A stretch of DNA of 64,000 nucleotides from JBBRHQ01 sp963725315 (GCA_963725315.1 CAVRYA010000008.1:1-64000); one strand, 5' to 3'. Shown: positions 27,066 through 35,911, counted from the first letter of the stretch. Notes: generated from the sequence alone by a model not told the origin. Made by a program: numbers and translations.

Positions 27066-27914
27066 TCAGACGGCCAGGTGCCCGAACTTCTCGCGAATCC
27101 GATGGTAGAAGCTCGACCCCGGGATCTGAGCCAGAGTGGCGACGCCGTCGCGGAAGCGGACCTCGGACTGCGCCCCGGGGGCCAGCTCGGCAACCGGGTC
27201 GCCGTCGACCGCGATGTCAACCGGGTCGCGTCCGATCTCGTTGCCGACCCGAAGCACGTCACCGGGCGCGACCACGAGCGCCCTCGCCGTCAGCGAATGC
27301 GGCGCTATGTAACTGACCACGTAGCCCTCGACCCCCCAGGCGAGGATCGGGCCGCTGTTGGCGAGGTTGTAGCCGGTCGATCCGGCCGGCGTTGCTGCGA
27401 CCAGGCCGTCGCAGCGCACGTTGCCGACCTCCTCGCCGGCGATCGCGTAGCTGAGCTCGGCCAGGCGCGAGTGCGGCCGCCGGGTGAAGCTGACGTCGTT
27501 GAGCGCGGTGACGCCGCCGTCCCCGACCTCGAGGCCGGGAAGCTCGACCGCCTCGTAAGCGCCGGCGAAAGCCTGCCGCAGGCCCTGGGCGATCTGATCG
27601 CGCTCGACCGCGGCGAGGAAGCCGACCGTGCCGAAGTTGACTCCGAACACGGGGACTCCGCTGCCTGCGTAGCGCCGCAGTGCCCAGAGGATCGAACCGT
27701 CACCGCCGAGGACCAAGCAGAGGTCTGGGCGCTCCGGCAGCTCCTCGGCGACCGCGAGGCCCTTGGCCGCCGCACCGTGCTTCTGCGCCTCCTCAGCGGT
27801 CGCCTTCAGCTCGGCGCCGGCCTCTTCGGCGGCGGCGATCGCCGCGGAGACCGCCGCCGAGGTGAGCGGCGGGTCGGAGGGGGTGACGAGCGCCACCGTC
27901 CGCGGCGGGCCCAT
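27066..27914 (-). CDS. nadK: NAD kinase
   Basis: This enzyme phosphorylates NAD to NADP with ATP or polyphosphate. The 282-residue protein shows CLVLGGDGSILWALR (GGDG motif), FGVNFGTVGFLA, and the NAD-binding CDGLVAATPAGSTGYNLANS. ATG 27914 gives normal length; a TTG at 27944 overlapping the tlyA stop is an alternative. It directly follows tlyA, the order seen in actinobacteria. Confidence 0.95.
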   Translation of the reverse strand: MGPPRTVALVTPSDPPLTSAAVSAAIAAAEEAGAELKATAEEAQKHGAAAKGLAVAEELPERPDLCLVLGGDGSILWALRRYAGSGVPVFGVNFGTVGFLAAVERDQIAQGLRQAFAGAYEAVELPGLEVGDGGVTALNDVSFTRRPHSRLAELSYAIAGEEVGNVRCDGLVAATPAGSTGYNLANSGPILAWGVEGYVVSYIAPHSLTARALVVAPGDVLRVGNEIGRDPVDIAVDGDPVAELAPGAQSEVRFRDGVATLAQIPGSSFYHRIREKFGHLAV

Positions 27915-27940
27915 GCCGGGGGCTTGCTTGGCGCGCGCGC

Positions 27941-28726
27941 TCAAGGCTCGACCTCGCGGAGCGCGGCCTCGAAGTCGTCGAGGGCCGGGAGCGCGGCCCC
28001 GCAGCGGATGAAGGTCTCGAGGTTGCCCTTGGGGCCCGGCAGGCCGGAGGAGGCGAGGCCGCCGACCCGCATGCCGAGGCCCTCGATGAAGGTGGCGACG
28101 GCGCGGATCGCATCGCGGCGCTCGGCGGGGCTGCGGACAACGCCTCCGCGGCCGACTCGCTCGCGGCCCAGCTCGAACTGCGGCTTGACCATCGCGAGGA
28201 TCTCCGCCGCCGGAGCCAGGCACGCCTCGACCGCCGGCAGGACCTTGGTCAGCGAGATGAAGGAGACGTCGATGACGCCGAGCCGCGGCGCGAAGGGCAG
28301 CTCGGCAGGATCGAGCTCGCGGGCGTTGCGGCGCTCGATCACCGTCACCCGGGGATCGCTGCGAAGGCCGAGGTCGAGCTGGCCGCGGGCGACGTCGAGG
28401 GCGATCACCCGCTCAGCTCCGCGCTGCAACAGGCAATCGGTGAAGCCCCCGGTGGAGGCCCCCACGTCGAGGCAGTCGAGGCCGGCTACGTCGAGCCCGA
28501 GGGCGTCGAGGGCGTTGGCCAGCTTGACCCCGCCGCGGGAGACGAAGCGAGGGCGCTCGGCGACGATCAGCTCCGCCTCGGGTCCGACCAGCTCGCTCGG
28601 CCTCAGCGCGATCGGCCCGTCAGCGCCGATCCGGACCTCCCCGGCCCGAACCGCTCCTGCCGCGGCCGTTCGCGAGGAGAAGAGCCCGCGCTCGGCAAGG
28701 GCGGTGTCGATTCTCAGCTTCTTCAC
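27941..28726 (-). CDS. tlyA: TlyA family rRNA 2'-O-methyltransferase
   Basis: TlyA methylates ribose 2'-O positions in 16S and 23S rRNA (capreomycin target sites in mycobacteria); some homologues act as hemolysins. The 261-residue protein has an N-terminal S4 RNA-binding domain (LRIDTALAERGLFSSRTAAA) and an FtsJ-like methyltransferase domain with LDVGASTGGFTDCLLQRGA as the SAM motif, then PRLGVIDVSFISL. The start is GTG 28726; the reading frame upstream runs into a palindromic repeat and is not coding. A TACGGT element 7 nt before the start suggests a leaderless message. Confidence 0.94.
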   Translation of the reverse strand: MKKLRIDTALAERGLFSSRTAAAGAVRAGEVRIGADGPIALRPSELVGPEAELIVAERPRFVSRGGVKLANALDALGLDVAGLDCLDVGASTGGFTDCLLQRGAERVIALDVARGQLDLGLRSDPRVTVIERRNARELDPAELPFAPRLGVIDVSFISLTKVLPAVEACLAPAAEILAMVKPQFELGRERVGRGGVVRSPAERRDAIRAVATFIEGLGMRVGGLASSGLPGPKGNLETFIRCGAALPALDDFEAALREVEP

Positions 28727-28769
28727 CCGGGGAACCGTAACGGCACCGACAATCGCCCCCGGCAAGATC

Positions 28770-28831
28770 TGTTTGCCGGCGCGGCTCACATGACGCCGGC
28801 AGAGGCATGTCAGGCGGCGCAGCCGCCGCAA
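28770..28831 (-). repeat. Palindromic intergenic repeat, copy C
   Basis: On the minus strand it reads TTGCGGCGGCTGCGCCGCC, then TGCCTCTGCCGGCGTCATGT, then GAGCCGCGCCGGCAAACAG. It is nearly identical to copy A over about 60 bp. It lies 45-105 bp upstream of tlyA. Confidence 0.75.
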
Positions 28832-28864
28832 GAGTTCCGTCTGTGACCCCGCTCACACATCGAT

Positions 28865-28878
28865 CGCACGTATGTTCG
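28865..28878. promoter_or_regulatory. Imperfect LexA-like box
   Basis: CGCACGTATGTTCG matches the CGAAC-N4-GTTCG pattern at nine of ten defined positions. It ends 17 nt before the ATG of the small membrane protein. It is weaker evidence than the two perfect boxes and may be chance. Confidence 0.25.
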
Positions 28879-28895
28879 TATTCTCGAACCCAGTC

Positions 28896-29255
28896 ATGAG
28901 CACCAGGTCCATCCACATCCCAGTCACGGCCCACACGGTGATCGAGCTGCTAGCCGCCCCGTTGCTGATGGTCGCTCCGTTCGTCCTCGGCTTCGGCCTG
29001 CTGAGCGGCGCCGTCACCCTGGCGCTGGGGATGCTGATGATGAGCCTGGCGATCTCGGCCGCGAGCGAGCGGCGGACGATTCCGCTGAGCGCCCACGTCG
29101 GCTTCGACTACGCGATCGCCACCCTGACCGTTCTCACCGGTCTCGCCGTCGGGCTGTTCACCGGCGAGGCGATCGCAACAGCCTTTTTGGTCGGGTTCGG
29201 CGCCGCCCATATGGCGCTGACCGCCTTGACGCGGTTCAGCGCCCGCGGCGCATGA
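28896..29255 (+). CDS. Small integral membrane protein
   Basis: This 119-residue protein has about four hydrophobic helices: VIELLAAPLLMVAPFVLGFG, LSGAVTLALGMLMMSLAI, FDYAIATLTVLTGLAVGLF and AIATAFLVGFGAAHMALTAL. The frame is open from ATG 28872, but ATG 28896 (MSTRSIHIPV) is the better start. No family motif is recognised; it resembles uncharacterised SPW-type or DoxX-like small membrane proteins in layout only. A strong terminator follows at 29325. Confidence 0.7.
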   Translation: MSTRSIHIPVTAHTVIELLAAPLLMVAPFVLGFGLLSGAVTLALGMLMMSLAISAASERRTIPLSAHVGFDYAIATLTVLTGLAVGLFTGEAIATAFLVGFGAAHMALTALTRFSARGA

Positions 29256-29324
29256 GAAGGACCCACCTACCTCCCACAGATCCACATATATAGAGATGAA
29301 TATCTCTCCTCCCTGTAGCACCCG

Positions 29325-29357
29325 GTGACGCCCCGCCTCGGCGGGGCGTCACTTTTT
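29325..29357 (+). terminator. Rho-independent terminator
   Basis: GTGACGCCCCGC-CTC-GGCGGGGCGTCAC forms a 12-bp near-perfect hairpin followed by TTTTT. It ends transcription of the small membrane protein gene. Confidence 0.93.
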
Positions 29358-29423
29358 GCGAGGCAGGAATAGGGGCCTTTTTTCGTATTGCAACGTCAGA
29401 GCGGGTTGGCTAACTTCACCTCG

Positions 29424-30383
29424 ATGCAACACCGTGCAGGGAGGATCCGCATCGGTCGCGCTTTGGGGAGAGCCGGCTGCCTGACGCTGTTCGGAGTCGC
29501 CCTGCTGGGCGCGCTGCCGGCGGCCAGCGCCGCCGGAAGGGCCGAGCCGCCGGTCGTCCTCGGCAACTGGGAGGCCCCTGGTTTCGGCACGATCAACGTG
29601 AGGGGCATCGGCTCGCATTTCAGCGGCACGATCGTCCGCCCGGACCCCGACAGCATCTGTCCCCTGCGGACCGGCAGCGAGGCTTGGAAGATCAACAGCT
29701 CGATTGCCGGCCCCCCGAACGCCTGGATCTTCACCGGCTCGATCATCTTCTCCTACATCAACCCGTGCAAATCCGCCGGATTTGGCAGGGCGCAGTGGAA
29801 CTTCTCCACCGTTCCGGACAGCGGCCAGCTCTGCGCATTCCCTCCGACCGGCGGCGGGCAGCAGTGCCTCGACTTCAGCCGAGTCGGCCTGCTTCCGAAC
29901 CCGCTCGCCCCCTATTCGGTTTCCGGGGTGCTGGCCAGGTGCATGAGCGAAACCGACTTCTACCGCCGCCTCACCTACGTCTGCAACCAGCTGTACTACG
30001 CCGCACATCCGGGCAAGGTCAAGACCGAGGTCTACCTGTGCACCATGTTCACGACCGGATGGTCGTGGATCTACGGCAGGCTGCCGGTCTGTCCGCAAAC
30101 GATCGGCAGCTCGTTCGGATCGCGCGCCTCCCACGCCCGCCGGGCCGCGGTGTTCCGGAAGCCGCGCAAAAAGGTCAAAGTCCTGAAGGTCGCGAGCGCC
30201 TCGATGAAGTTCTCGAAGCCTGGCTACAAGGGCTTCGACCTGAAGCCGACCCGCAGAGCCCGAAGGATCCTCAAGAAGTCGGCCAAGCACCACAAGAAGC
30301 TGCCCCTCACGGTCGTCTCCACCTTCAGATCGTCCTCAGGCAAGACGATCAAGCGCCGCAAGCACTTCGTAATAAGCCCCTGA
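29424..30383 (+). CDS. Secreted protein of unknown function
   Basis: This 319-residue protein has an N-terminal signal peptide (basic start, core CLTLFGVALLGALPAASAAG, cleavage likely after ASA). The mature part has eight or more Cys residues (ICPL, NPCKS, QLCAF, QQCLDF, RCMSE, YVCNQ, LCTMF, PVCPQ), which fits a disulfide-bonded extracellular domain. The C-terminal third is very basic (RKPRKKVKVLKV, RRARRILKKSAKHHKK) with strands like those of actinobacterial cell-surface proteins. ATG 29424 gives a better signal peptide than TTG 29388. Confidence 0.7.
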   Translation: MQHRAGRIRIGRALGRAGCLTLFGVALLGALPAASAAGRAEPPVVLGNWEAPGFGTINVRGIGSHFSGTIVRPDPDSICPLRTGSEAWKINSSIAGPPNAWIFTGSIIFSYINPCKSAGFGRAQWNFSTVPDSGQLCAFPPTGGGQQCLDFSRVGLLPNPLAPYSVSGVLARCMSETDFYRRLTYVCNQLYYAAHPGKVKTEVYLCTMFTTGWSWIYGRLPVCPQTIGSSFGSRASHARRAAVFRKPRKKVKVLKVASASMKFSKPGYKGFDLKPTRRARRILKKSAKHHKKLPLTVVSTFRSSSGKTIKRRKHFVISP

Positions 30384-30463
30384 GAACCTGGCCTGCCCAC
30401 GAGACTTCAACAAGTCTCGATCAGCCGCTCCGTGCAGCCCCGGCGCGACGCCAGCCGATCACC

Positions 30464-30478
30464 GATAATGCGAAGGCG
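30464..30478 (+). promoter_or_regulatory. -10-like GATAAT and leader of SnoaL gene
   Basis: GATAAT (30464-30469) lies 9 nt before ATG 30479. The block from GATAAT through ATGTCG matches the one at 109-129 at 18 of 21 positions, although the rest of the genes differ. Confidence 0.5.
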
Positions 30479-30889
30479 ATGTCGCGGGAGAACGTGGAGG
30501 TGGTCCAGGCGTTCTACGAGCGCTGGGACCCCTGGAACCTGGAGCCGGTGTTCGAGCTGCTGGCGCCCGACATCGAGTGGACGACCGCCCCGAGCAGCCT
30601 CAGCGCCGGCAAGACGATCCACGGAAGGGACGCGCTGCGGCGCCACTGGAGGGAACTCCTGAGCGCCGAGTCCGACACCGAGAAGGGCAGCGTCACCGTG
30701 GAGCGGATCAGCGACCTCGGCGATGAGATCCTCGTCCTCGAGCGCGAGGTGATCATCGGGCGCTCGAGCGGCGCCCGCACCGAGGCGCAGACCGGCGGGA
30801 TCTACGCCGTCGCCGATGGGCGGATCGCCCGCGTCCGAGGCTTCATGAGCCACGAGGAGGCCCTGGAGGCCGCCGGGCTGGCCGAGTAG
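30479..30889 (+). CDS. SnoaL/NTF2-like protein
   Basis: This 136-residue solitary member of the SnoaL-like family begins MSRENVEVVQAFYERW and ends EEALEAAGLAE. It has the usual LLAPDIEW core, a G-RDALRRHW helix and the GRIARVRGFMSHEEAL final strand-helix. It carries the same GCG-ATG leader and GAG-TAG-GCG tail as the array members, so it looks like a single dispersed cassette. Function unknown. Confidence 0.85.
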   Translation: MSRENVEVVQAFYERWDPWNLEPVFELLAPDIEWTTAPSSLSAGKTIHGRDALRRHWRELLSAESDTEKGSVTVERISDLGDEILVLEREVIIGRSSGARTEAQTGGIYAVADGRIARVRGFMSHEEALEAAGLAE

Positions 30890-30946
30890 GCGGCGGCGGC
30901 GAATTTCGCCCATCGTCCCGGCCGGATCTGGGATACTCGGCCGGCG

Positions 30947-31153
30947 ATGCCCCGCTACCACATGAAGATCGAGGGAAGCCGCCTGGGTCGGGTCAGGAAG
31001 GCAGTTCCGATCCGCGCCGTGTATGGGAACGCCAAGCGCACCGAGGTCGTGGTCGAACTTGATGCGAAGAACCGCAAGGCGGCGAAGGACCTGGTGCTCG
31101 CCCGGCTGCCGGCCGGCAGCAAGGTCGTGGTCAGCGATCCCGAGGAGATCTGA
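30947..31153 (+). CDS. Small basic hypothetical protein
   Basis: A 68-residue beta/alpha protein: YHMKIEGSRLGRVRKA, then AKRTEVVVELDAKNRKAAKD and a final GSKVVVSDPEEI. GATACT (30932-30937) lies 9 nt before the ATG, a promoter spacing that recurs in this window and supports it as a real leaderless gene. It converges on dxs. Function unknown. Confidence 0.65.
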   Translation: MPRYHMKIEGSRLGRVRKAVPIRAVYGNAKRTEVVVELDAKNRKAAKDLVLARLPAGSKVVVSDPEEI

Positions 31154-31163
31154 AGGGCGCCGC

Positions 31164-33203
31164 TCAGTCGAGGGCCGGCTGTAAGGAGCCGAGCTCGGCG
31201 AGGACCCGCTGGGCGACGGCTTCGCCGGTCAGCCCGACCTCCTCGCGCAACAGGGCGGGCTTGCCGTGGGTGACGTAGCGGTCCGGGAGGCCGATCCGCG
31301 CCACCCGGGCCCTCGATCCAGGTGATCCCAGTGCCTCCTCGAGGTGCTCGAGGACCGCGGAGCCGAAGCCGCCCGGCAGCACGTTCTCCTCGACCGTCAC
31401 CAGCAGCTCATGCTCGCGGGCCAGGCGGAGCACCAGCTCGGTGTCGAGGGGCTTGGCGAAGCGGGCATCGGCGACCGTCACCGCGAGATCCTCCTCGCCG
31501 AGGATCCGGGCGGCGTCGAGCGCCACCTGGACACCGTAGCCATAGCCGAGCAGCGCCACGCGCCGGCCTTCGGCCAGCAGCTCGCCGGTGCCGATCGGCA
31601 GGACCTCGCCCTGGTCCGGGGTCCCCACGCCCTCGGCCGCGCCGCGCGGGTAGCGGAGGGCAGCCGGGCCCTCGTGGGCGATCGCCGTCCTCAGCATGTG
31701 CACCAGCATCGCCTCGTCGCGGGGGGCCATGACGACGACGTTGGGGATCGGCCGGAAGTAGGAGATGTCGAAGGCGCCGTGGTGGGTGGGGCCGTCGTCG
31801 CCGACCAGCCCGGCGCGGTCCATCGCGAAGGTGACGTCGAGGCCCTGCAGGGCGACGTCGTGAATGATCTGGTCGTAGGCGCGCTGCAGGAAGGTCGAGT
31901 AGATGGCGCAGACCGGCTTCGCCCCCTGCAGCGACAGGCCCGAGGCGAGCAGCACGGCGTTCTGCTCGGCGATCCCGACGTCGTAGTACTGCCCGGGGAC
32001 CTCGTCGGCGAGCTTCTGCAGGCCGGTCCCCCCCGCCATCGCCGCGGTTATCCCGATCACCCGCGGGTCACGCTTTGCCTCGGCCACGATCGCCTCGGCG
32101 AACACCTCCGTGTACTGCGGCGGGGCGCTCGCCGGCGCCGGCTTCTCGAGGCGCTCCGGGGCGATCGACTCAGGCGAGTCCGACTCCTTCACGGCCACCG
32201 TCTTCGGCTTCGGGGCCGGCGCCCCGTCGACGATGCTCTTCGGCTTCGCCGCGTGCCACTTCTCCATCCCCTCGAGCCCGCCCTCCTCGGCTGCCGCGAA
32301 GCCCTTGCCCTTGACCGTTTGGATATGGACGACCACCGGCCGGTCGGCCTCGAATGCCTCGCGCAGGGCCTCACGCAGGTCGGCGACGTCGTGGCCGTCG
32401 ATCACCCCGACGTAGGCGAGGTCGAGCTCCTCGAAGAGCAGCCCCGGCGCCCAGTAGGCCTTGATCGCCGACTTGATCTCCGGCCCCAGCCGCTCGATCC
32501 GCTTACCGAGACCGAGCGGCAGCTTGGTCAGCCGGTCCTCGACCCCCTCGCGGGCGTGGTAGAGGCGGGGGTTCAGCCTCACCCGGTTGAAGTAGCGCGA
32601 GAGCGCCCCGACGTTGGGGGAGATCGACATCCCGTTGTCGTTGAGGACGATGACGATCGGCGTGTGCAGACCACCCGCGGCGTGCAGCGCCTCGTAGGCG
32701 ACCCCTCCGGTCAGGGCCCCGTCCCCGATCACGGCGACCACCTTGCCGTCCTCGCCGATCCCCTTGCGCATCGCCTCCTTGAGGCCGACGGCGTAGCCGA
32801 TCGAGGTCGAGGCATGCCCGGCGCCCATGATGTCGTGCTCGGACTCGAAGATCGAGCAGAACGGAGCCAGCCCCTCGTACTGGCGAATCGTCGAGAGTTG
32901 GTCGCGTCGGCCGGTGAGGATCTTGTGGGGGTAGGCCTGGTGGCCGACGTCCCACAGCACCTTGTCGCGGGGTGAGTCGAGCATGCTGTGGAGCGCCACG
33001 GAGAGCTCGCAGGTGCCGAGGTTTGCGCCGAAGTGGCCGCCGATCTCACCGATCGTGTCGATGATGTAGGTCCGCATCTCCTGCGCGACCTGCTGAAGCT
33101 GGGCGTCGTCGAGCCCGTGCAGGTCCTGCGGGGAATCGATCGACCCGAGGAGCGCCGGGTCCCCTGGCTTTCGCGGCTTGCCGTTTGGCTTCTCTTCGCT
33201 CAT
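31164..33203 (-). CDS. dxs: 1-deoxy-D-xylulose-5-phosphate synthase
   Basis: DXS condenses pyruvate and glyceraldehyde-3-phosphate with thiamine diphosphate, the first step of the MEP isoprenoid pathway. The 679-residue protein has catalytic GHFGANLGTCELSVAL and WDVGHQAYPHKIL, the thiamine motif GDGALTGGVAYEAL, and the PYR-domain DRAGLVGDDGPTHHG. A Pro/Ala/Lys-rich insert of about 50 residues (around 315-365) joins the first two domains and accounts for the extra length. ATG overlaps the prenyltransferase stop, so isoprenoid precursor and chain synthesis are coupled. Confidence 0.97.
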   Translation of the reverse strand: MSEEKPNGKPRKPGDPALLGSIDSPQDLHGLDDAQLQQVAQEMRTYIIDTIGEIGGHFGANLGTCELSVALHSMLDSPRDKVLWDVGHQAYPHKILTGRRDQLSTIRQYEGLAPFCSIFESEHDIMGAGHASTSIGYAVGLKEAMRKGIGEDGKVVAVIGDGALTGGVAYEALHAAGGLHTPIVIVLNDNGMSISPNVGALSRYFNRVRLNPRLYHAREGVEDRLTKLPLGLGKRIERLGPEIKSAIKAYWAPGLLFEELDLAYVGVIDGHDVADLREALREAFEADRPVVVHIQTVKGKGFAAAEEGGLEGMEKWHAAKPKSIVDGAPAPKPKTVAVKESDSPESIAPERLEKPAPASAPPQYTEVFAEAIVAEAKRDPRVIGITAAMAGGTGLQKLADEVPGQYYDVGIAEQNAVLLASGLSLQGAKPVCAIYSTFLQRAYDQIIHDVALQGLDVTFAMDRAGLVGDDGPTHHGAFDISYFRPIPNVVVMAPRDEAMLVHMLRTAIAHEGPAALRYPRGAAEGVGTPDQGEVLPIGTGELLAEGRRVALLGYGYGVQVALDAARILGEEDLAVTVADARFAKPLDTELVLRLAREHELLVTVEENVLPGGFGSAVLEHLEEALGSPGSRARVARIGLPDRYVTHGKPALLREEVGLTGEAVAQRVLAELGSLQPALD

Positions 33204-34063
33204 TCGTGTCTGGTGAAAATGTAGTCGGCGATCCGCTCCAGGTCGCCGGTCGCGCCGTCGGCCTCGGCTAGGGCCTCGCGGGCGCCGGCGTGCGACTCGG
33301 CCGCGAGATCACGAGCCCGCTCGAGCCCGAAGAGGCTGACGTAGGTGAGTTTCCCATGCTTCTCATCGCTGCCGTGCGGCTTGCCCAGCTCCTCTTCGCT
33401 TCCAATCACATCGAGGATGTCGTCGACGATCTGGAACAGGACGCCGACCTCGTCGGCGAACCGCCGGTAGGGGATTGTCTCATCTTCTGGAACCCCCTCG
33501 AGCACCAGCACCCCCCCGACGCTGGCGGCGATCAGCCTCCCGGTCTTCAGCACGTGCAGCGCGCGCAGCTCCTCGGCGCCAAGATCCTCCTGGGTGACGT
33601 CGACGTACTGGCCGCCGACCATGCCGTCGACCCCGGTCGCGGCGGAGAGCTCGCGCAGGGCGGCCAGGACCCGCTCGGGCTCACCGGGCTGCACGCAGAA
33701 GAGGCGCACGGCCTCGGCGAACAGCCCGTCGCCAGAGAGGATCGCGACGTCCTCGCCGAACCTCACGTGGGCGGTCGGGCGCCCGCGGCGCAGCTCGTCG
33801 TCGTCCATCGCCGGGAGGTCGTCGTGGATCAGCGAATAGGTGTGGATCAGCTCGATCGCGGCGGCCGCCGGGAGGTAGCGCTGCGGATCCGCGCCTAGCG
33901 CCCGTGCGGTCGCCAGCGCCAGCACTGGCCGGATCCGCTTGCCCCCGGCGAGCAGCGAGTAGCGCATCGCCTCCTCGAGACCCGAGGTGGATGAGTGTGG
34001 AGAGAACCGCAGCTCGGCCAGATGGGCGTCAACCAGCTCGCGCAGGTCGTCCGGGTAGCTCAC
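33200..34063 (-). CDS. Polyprenyl synthetase (FPP/GGPP synthase-like)
   Basis: This 287-residue trans-isoprenyl diphosphate synthase extends allylic diphosphates with IPP. The first aspartate-rich motif is HDDLPAMDDD and the second VDDILDVIGSEEELGK; GGKRIRPVLAL is the IPP-binding region. Residues before the first motif are small to medium (ELIHTYSLIHDD), fitting a C15 or C20 product. The start is GTG 34063, overlapping the preceding stop by 4 bp. It lies directly before dxs. Confidence 0.93.
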   Translation of the reverse strand: MSYPDDLRELVDAHLAELRFSPHSSTSGLEEAMRYSLLAGGKRIRPVLALATARALGADPQRYLPAAAAIELIHTYSLIHDDLPAMDDDELRRGRPTAHVRFGEDVAILSGDGLFAEAVRLFCVQPGEPERVLAALRELSAATGVDGMVGGQYVDVTQEDLGAEELRALHVLKTGRLIAASVGGVLVLEGVPEDETIPYRRFADEVGVLFQIVDDILDVIGSEEELGKPHGSDEKHGKLTYVSLFGLERARDLAAESHAGAREALAEADGATGDLERIADYIFTRHE

Positions 34064-34239
34064 CCAGCGTCGGCCCCACGCATCAGCCGATTCGTCTCCT
34101 CGACCGCCTCGGAGGCGAGGTCGGCGGCCTCCCGGCTGAGCTCGGCTGCGTGCTCGTCGCCGGTCCCCTCGTCGCTCAGCGCGGCGGTGATCTGCTCGAG
34201 GCGCGAGGCGATCTCGCGCAGCCGGTCGGTCTCAGCCAT
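34060..34239 (-). CDS. Small helical protein, weakly XseB-like
   Basis: This 59-residue, highly charged, all-helical protein begins MAETDRLREIASRLEQI. Its size and coiled-coil nature resemble exonuclease VII small subunits, but the typical XseB signature is not clear and no xseA is in view. It overlaps nusB by 8 bp and the prenyltransferase by 4 bp, so it is almost certainly translated. Confidence 0.6.
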   Translation of the reverse strand: MAETDRLREIASRLEQITAALSDEGTGDEHAAELSREAADLASEAVEETNRLMRGADAG

Positions 34240-34654
34240 GCTCGACTCCCGGTGCAGGGCTCGCGGTGGCGCTGCCGGGCGCCCCCTGCGTTGCCCGCAC
34301 CGCGGCCCCGAGGACTCCGTTGACGAAGGCCGGCGCGTCGGCGCCGCAGTAGCGCTTGGTGAGCTCGATCGCCTCGTCGATCGCGACCTCCGTGGGGACG
34401 TCGTCGCGGTTCCCGATCTCGTAGAGGGCCACCCGCATGATGTTCCGCTCCAGCGGCGCGATCCGGCCGAGGTCCCAGCCGCGGGCGTGACCGGCAATCT
34501 CGGCGTCGAGCCGGTCCCGCTCGGCCTCGACCCCCTCGGCCAGCTCACGCGTGAAGGGGCGCGCCGTGGAGATCAGCTCCTCGAGGGACCGGCCCGTGAC
34601 GTCGCGCTGATAGCAAGCGAAGACGGCGTCCCGGCGCTGGTCTGAGCGGCGCAT
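34232..34654 (-). CDS. nusB: Transcription antitermination factor NusB
   Basis: NusB binds boxA RNA with NusE (S10) in rRNA antitermination. The 140-residue all-helical protein shows SDQRRDAVFACYQRDV at the N-terminus and the conserved APLERNIMRVALYEI plus AIDEAIELTKRYCGADAPAFVNGVLGA. It sits after efp, as in many bacteria. Confidence 0.94.
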   Translation of the reverse strand: MRRSDQRRDAVFACYQRDVTGRSLEELISTARPFTRELAEGVEAERDRLDAEIAGHARGWDLGRIAPLERNIMRVALYEIGNRDDVPTEVAIDEAIELTKRYCGADAPAFVNGVLGAAVRATQGAPGSATASPAPGVEHG

Positions 34655-34664
34655 CAGCGGAAGA

Positions 34665-35225
34665 TTACGCGCGCGAGACGTACTCGCCGCTGCGGGTGTC
34701 GACCCGGACGCTCTCGCCCTCCTCGATGAACAGCGGGACCTGCACGACGATCCCGGACTCGAGGGTCGCCGCCTTCGTGCCTCCGCCGGAGGCGGTGTCG
34801 CCCTTGACCCCGGGCTCGGTCTCCCTCACCTTCATGTCGACCGCGCTGGCCACCTGCACGTCGGTGGGGCGCTCGTCGACGAAGAGGACGTCGACCTCGT
34901 CGTTGGGCAGGATCCAGAGCATCGCCTCGGCGGCGAGCTCCCGCGGTATCTCGATCTGCTCGTAGTCGCGGCTGTCCATGAACACCGCCGCCTCGCCGGA
35001 GTCGTAGAGATACTGCATCTTGCGCGACTCGGTCCGCACCGGCCGGAACTTCTCCCCGGCGCGGAAGGTCTTGTCGATCACCGAGCCGTCGGCGATCCTG
35101 CGCAGCTTGGTGCGCACGAAAGCCCCGCCCTTGCCGGGCTTGACGTGCTGGAACTCGAGGATCCGGTACACGGTCCCGTCGATCTCGACGTGGCTCCCGT
35201 TCTTGAACTGGTTGGTGGAGATCAC
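34665..35225 (-). CDS. efp: Elongation factor P
   Basis: EF-P rescues ribosomes stalled at polyproline. The 186-residue protein has the three-barrel layout: FKNGSHVEIDGTVYRILEFQ, then the tip loop KPGKGGAFVRTKL with the modifiable Lys, and the C-terminal SGIVVQVPLFIEEGE...RSGEYVSRA. The start is GTG 35225; TACCCT lies 8 nt before it, a leaderless-promoter pattern. The frame upstream of GTG is not conserved. Confidence 0.96.
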   Translation of the reverse strand: MISTNQFKNGSHVEIDGTVYRILEFQHVKPGKGGAFVRTKLRRIADGSVIDKTFRAGEKFRPVRTESRKMQYLYDSGEAAVFMDSRDYEQIEIPRELAAEAMLWILPNDEVDVLFVDERPTDVQVASAVDMKVRETEPGVKGDTASGGGTKAATLESGIVVQVPLFIEEGESVRVDTRSGEYVSRA

Positions 35226-35327
35226 GGCGGCGAAGGGTAGCGGCGCCCCGGCGCTCCACCATCTTTGGAGCGCGCCGCTCGCCGCAGCCCCGCCGCCGAG
35301 AGTGATCTCGACCACCAACGAGGTGAC

Positions 35328-35823
35328 TCATTGCACTCTCGGCGAGGCGGGTCGCTCCAGAAGGCGTCTTAGATCGCGGCGCAGCGATTCGGCGTCCCGG
35401 ACGAGCTGACGCCAGGTCACGCGAACGACGGTCAAGCCGACGGCGTGCAGCTCGCGGTCGCGCAGGCGGTCGCGCTCGTATGCAGCGGGGGTGCGATGGA
35501 AGGCGTGGCCGTCGAGCTCGACGATCAGGCGCTGCGAGTGCCAGACGCAATCGCACTCGATCCACCCGCTCGGAAGCTGCATGCGCGAGATCGAGGTCGC
35601 CGGGATGGCCTCACGCACCGTCATCTCGTCGCGCGGCAGCCGGCGACGATGCGCGATGACCGCCGGGATTGTCGATCCCGCCCTTCCGCAGGCCGAGCGC
35701 GCCGAGTTGCGAACGCGAGACGACGCCATGTTGAGCCCCGGCGAGGCGGGCGATCTCCCTCCCCCGCTCGCGAGAGTGATATTCCCTCTCGATACGAGAG
35801 GCGATTGAAGTCTGGGCGGGCAT
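35328..35823 (-). pseudogene. Remnant of AbiEi/DUF559-type protein
   Basis: Two family ends are present without the middle. The 5' part (35823 downwards) encodes REIARLAGAQHGVVSRSQL, like the N-terminal winged-helix (AbiEi antitoxin-type) domain. A different frame continues RRLPRDEMTVREAIPATSIS and then jumps to the DUF559 endonuclease-like end: ECDCVWHSQRLIVELDGHA, DRLRDRELHAVGLTVVRVTW. Intact family members are about 280-330 residues; here about 150 codons are missing and at least one frameshift is present. It lies between efp and the secreted PHP gene. Confidence 0.75.
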
Positions 35824-35911
35824 GGCCCGACGGTGACGGAGTGAGGCGCGCCTGGGGTGCGCGAATCGTGACCGAAAGGCGAATTCGGCCAGCTCCGCCA
35901 GCCGCGGAGCG

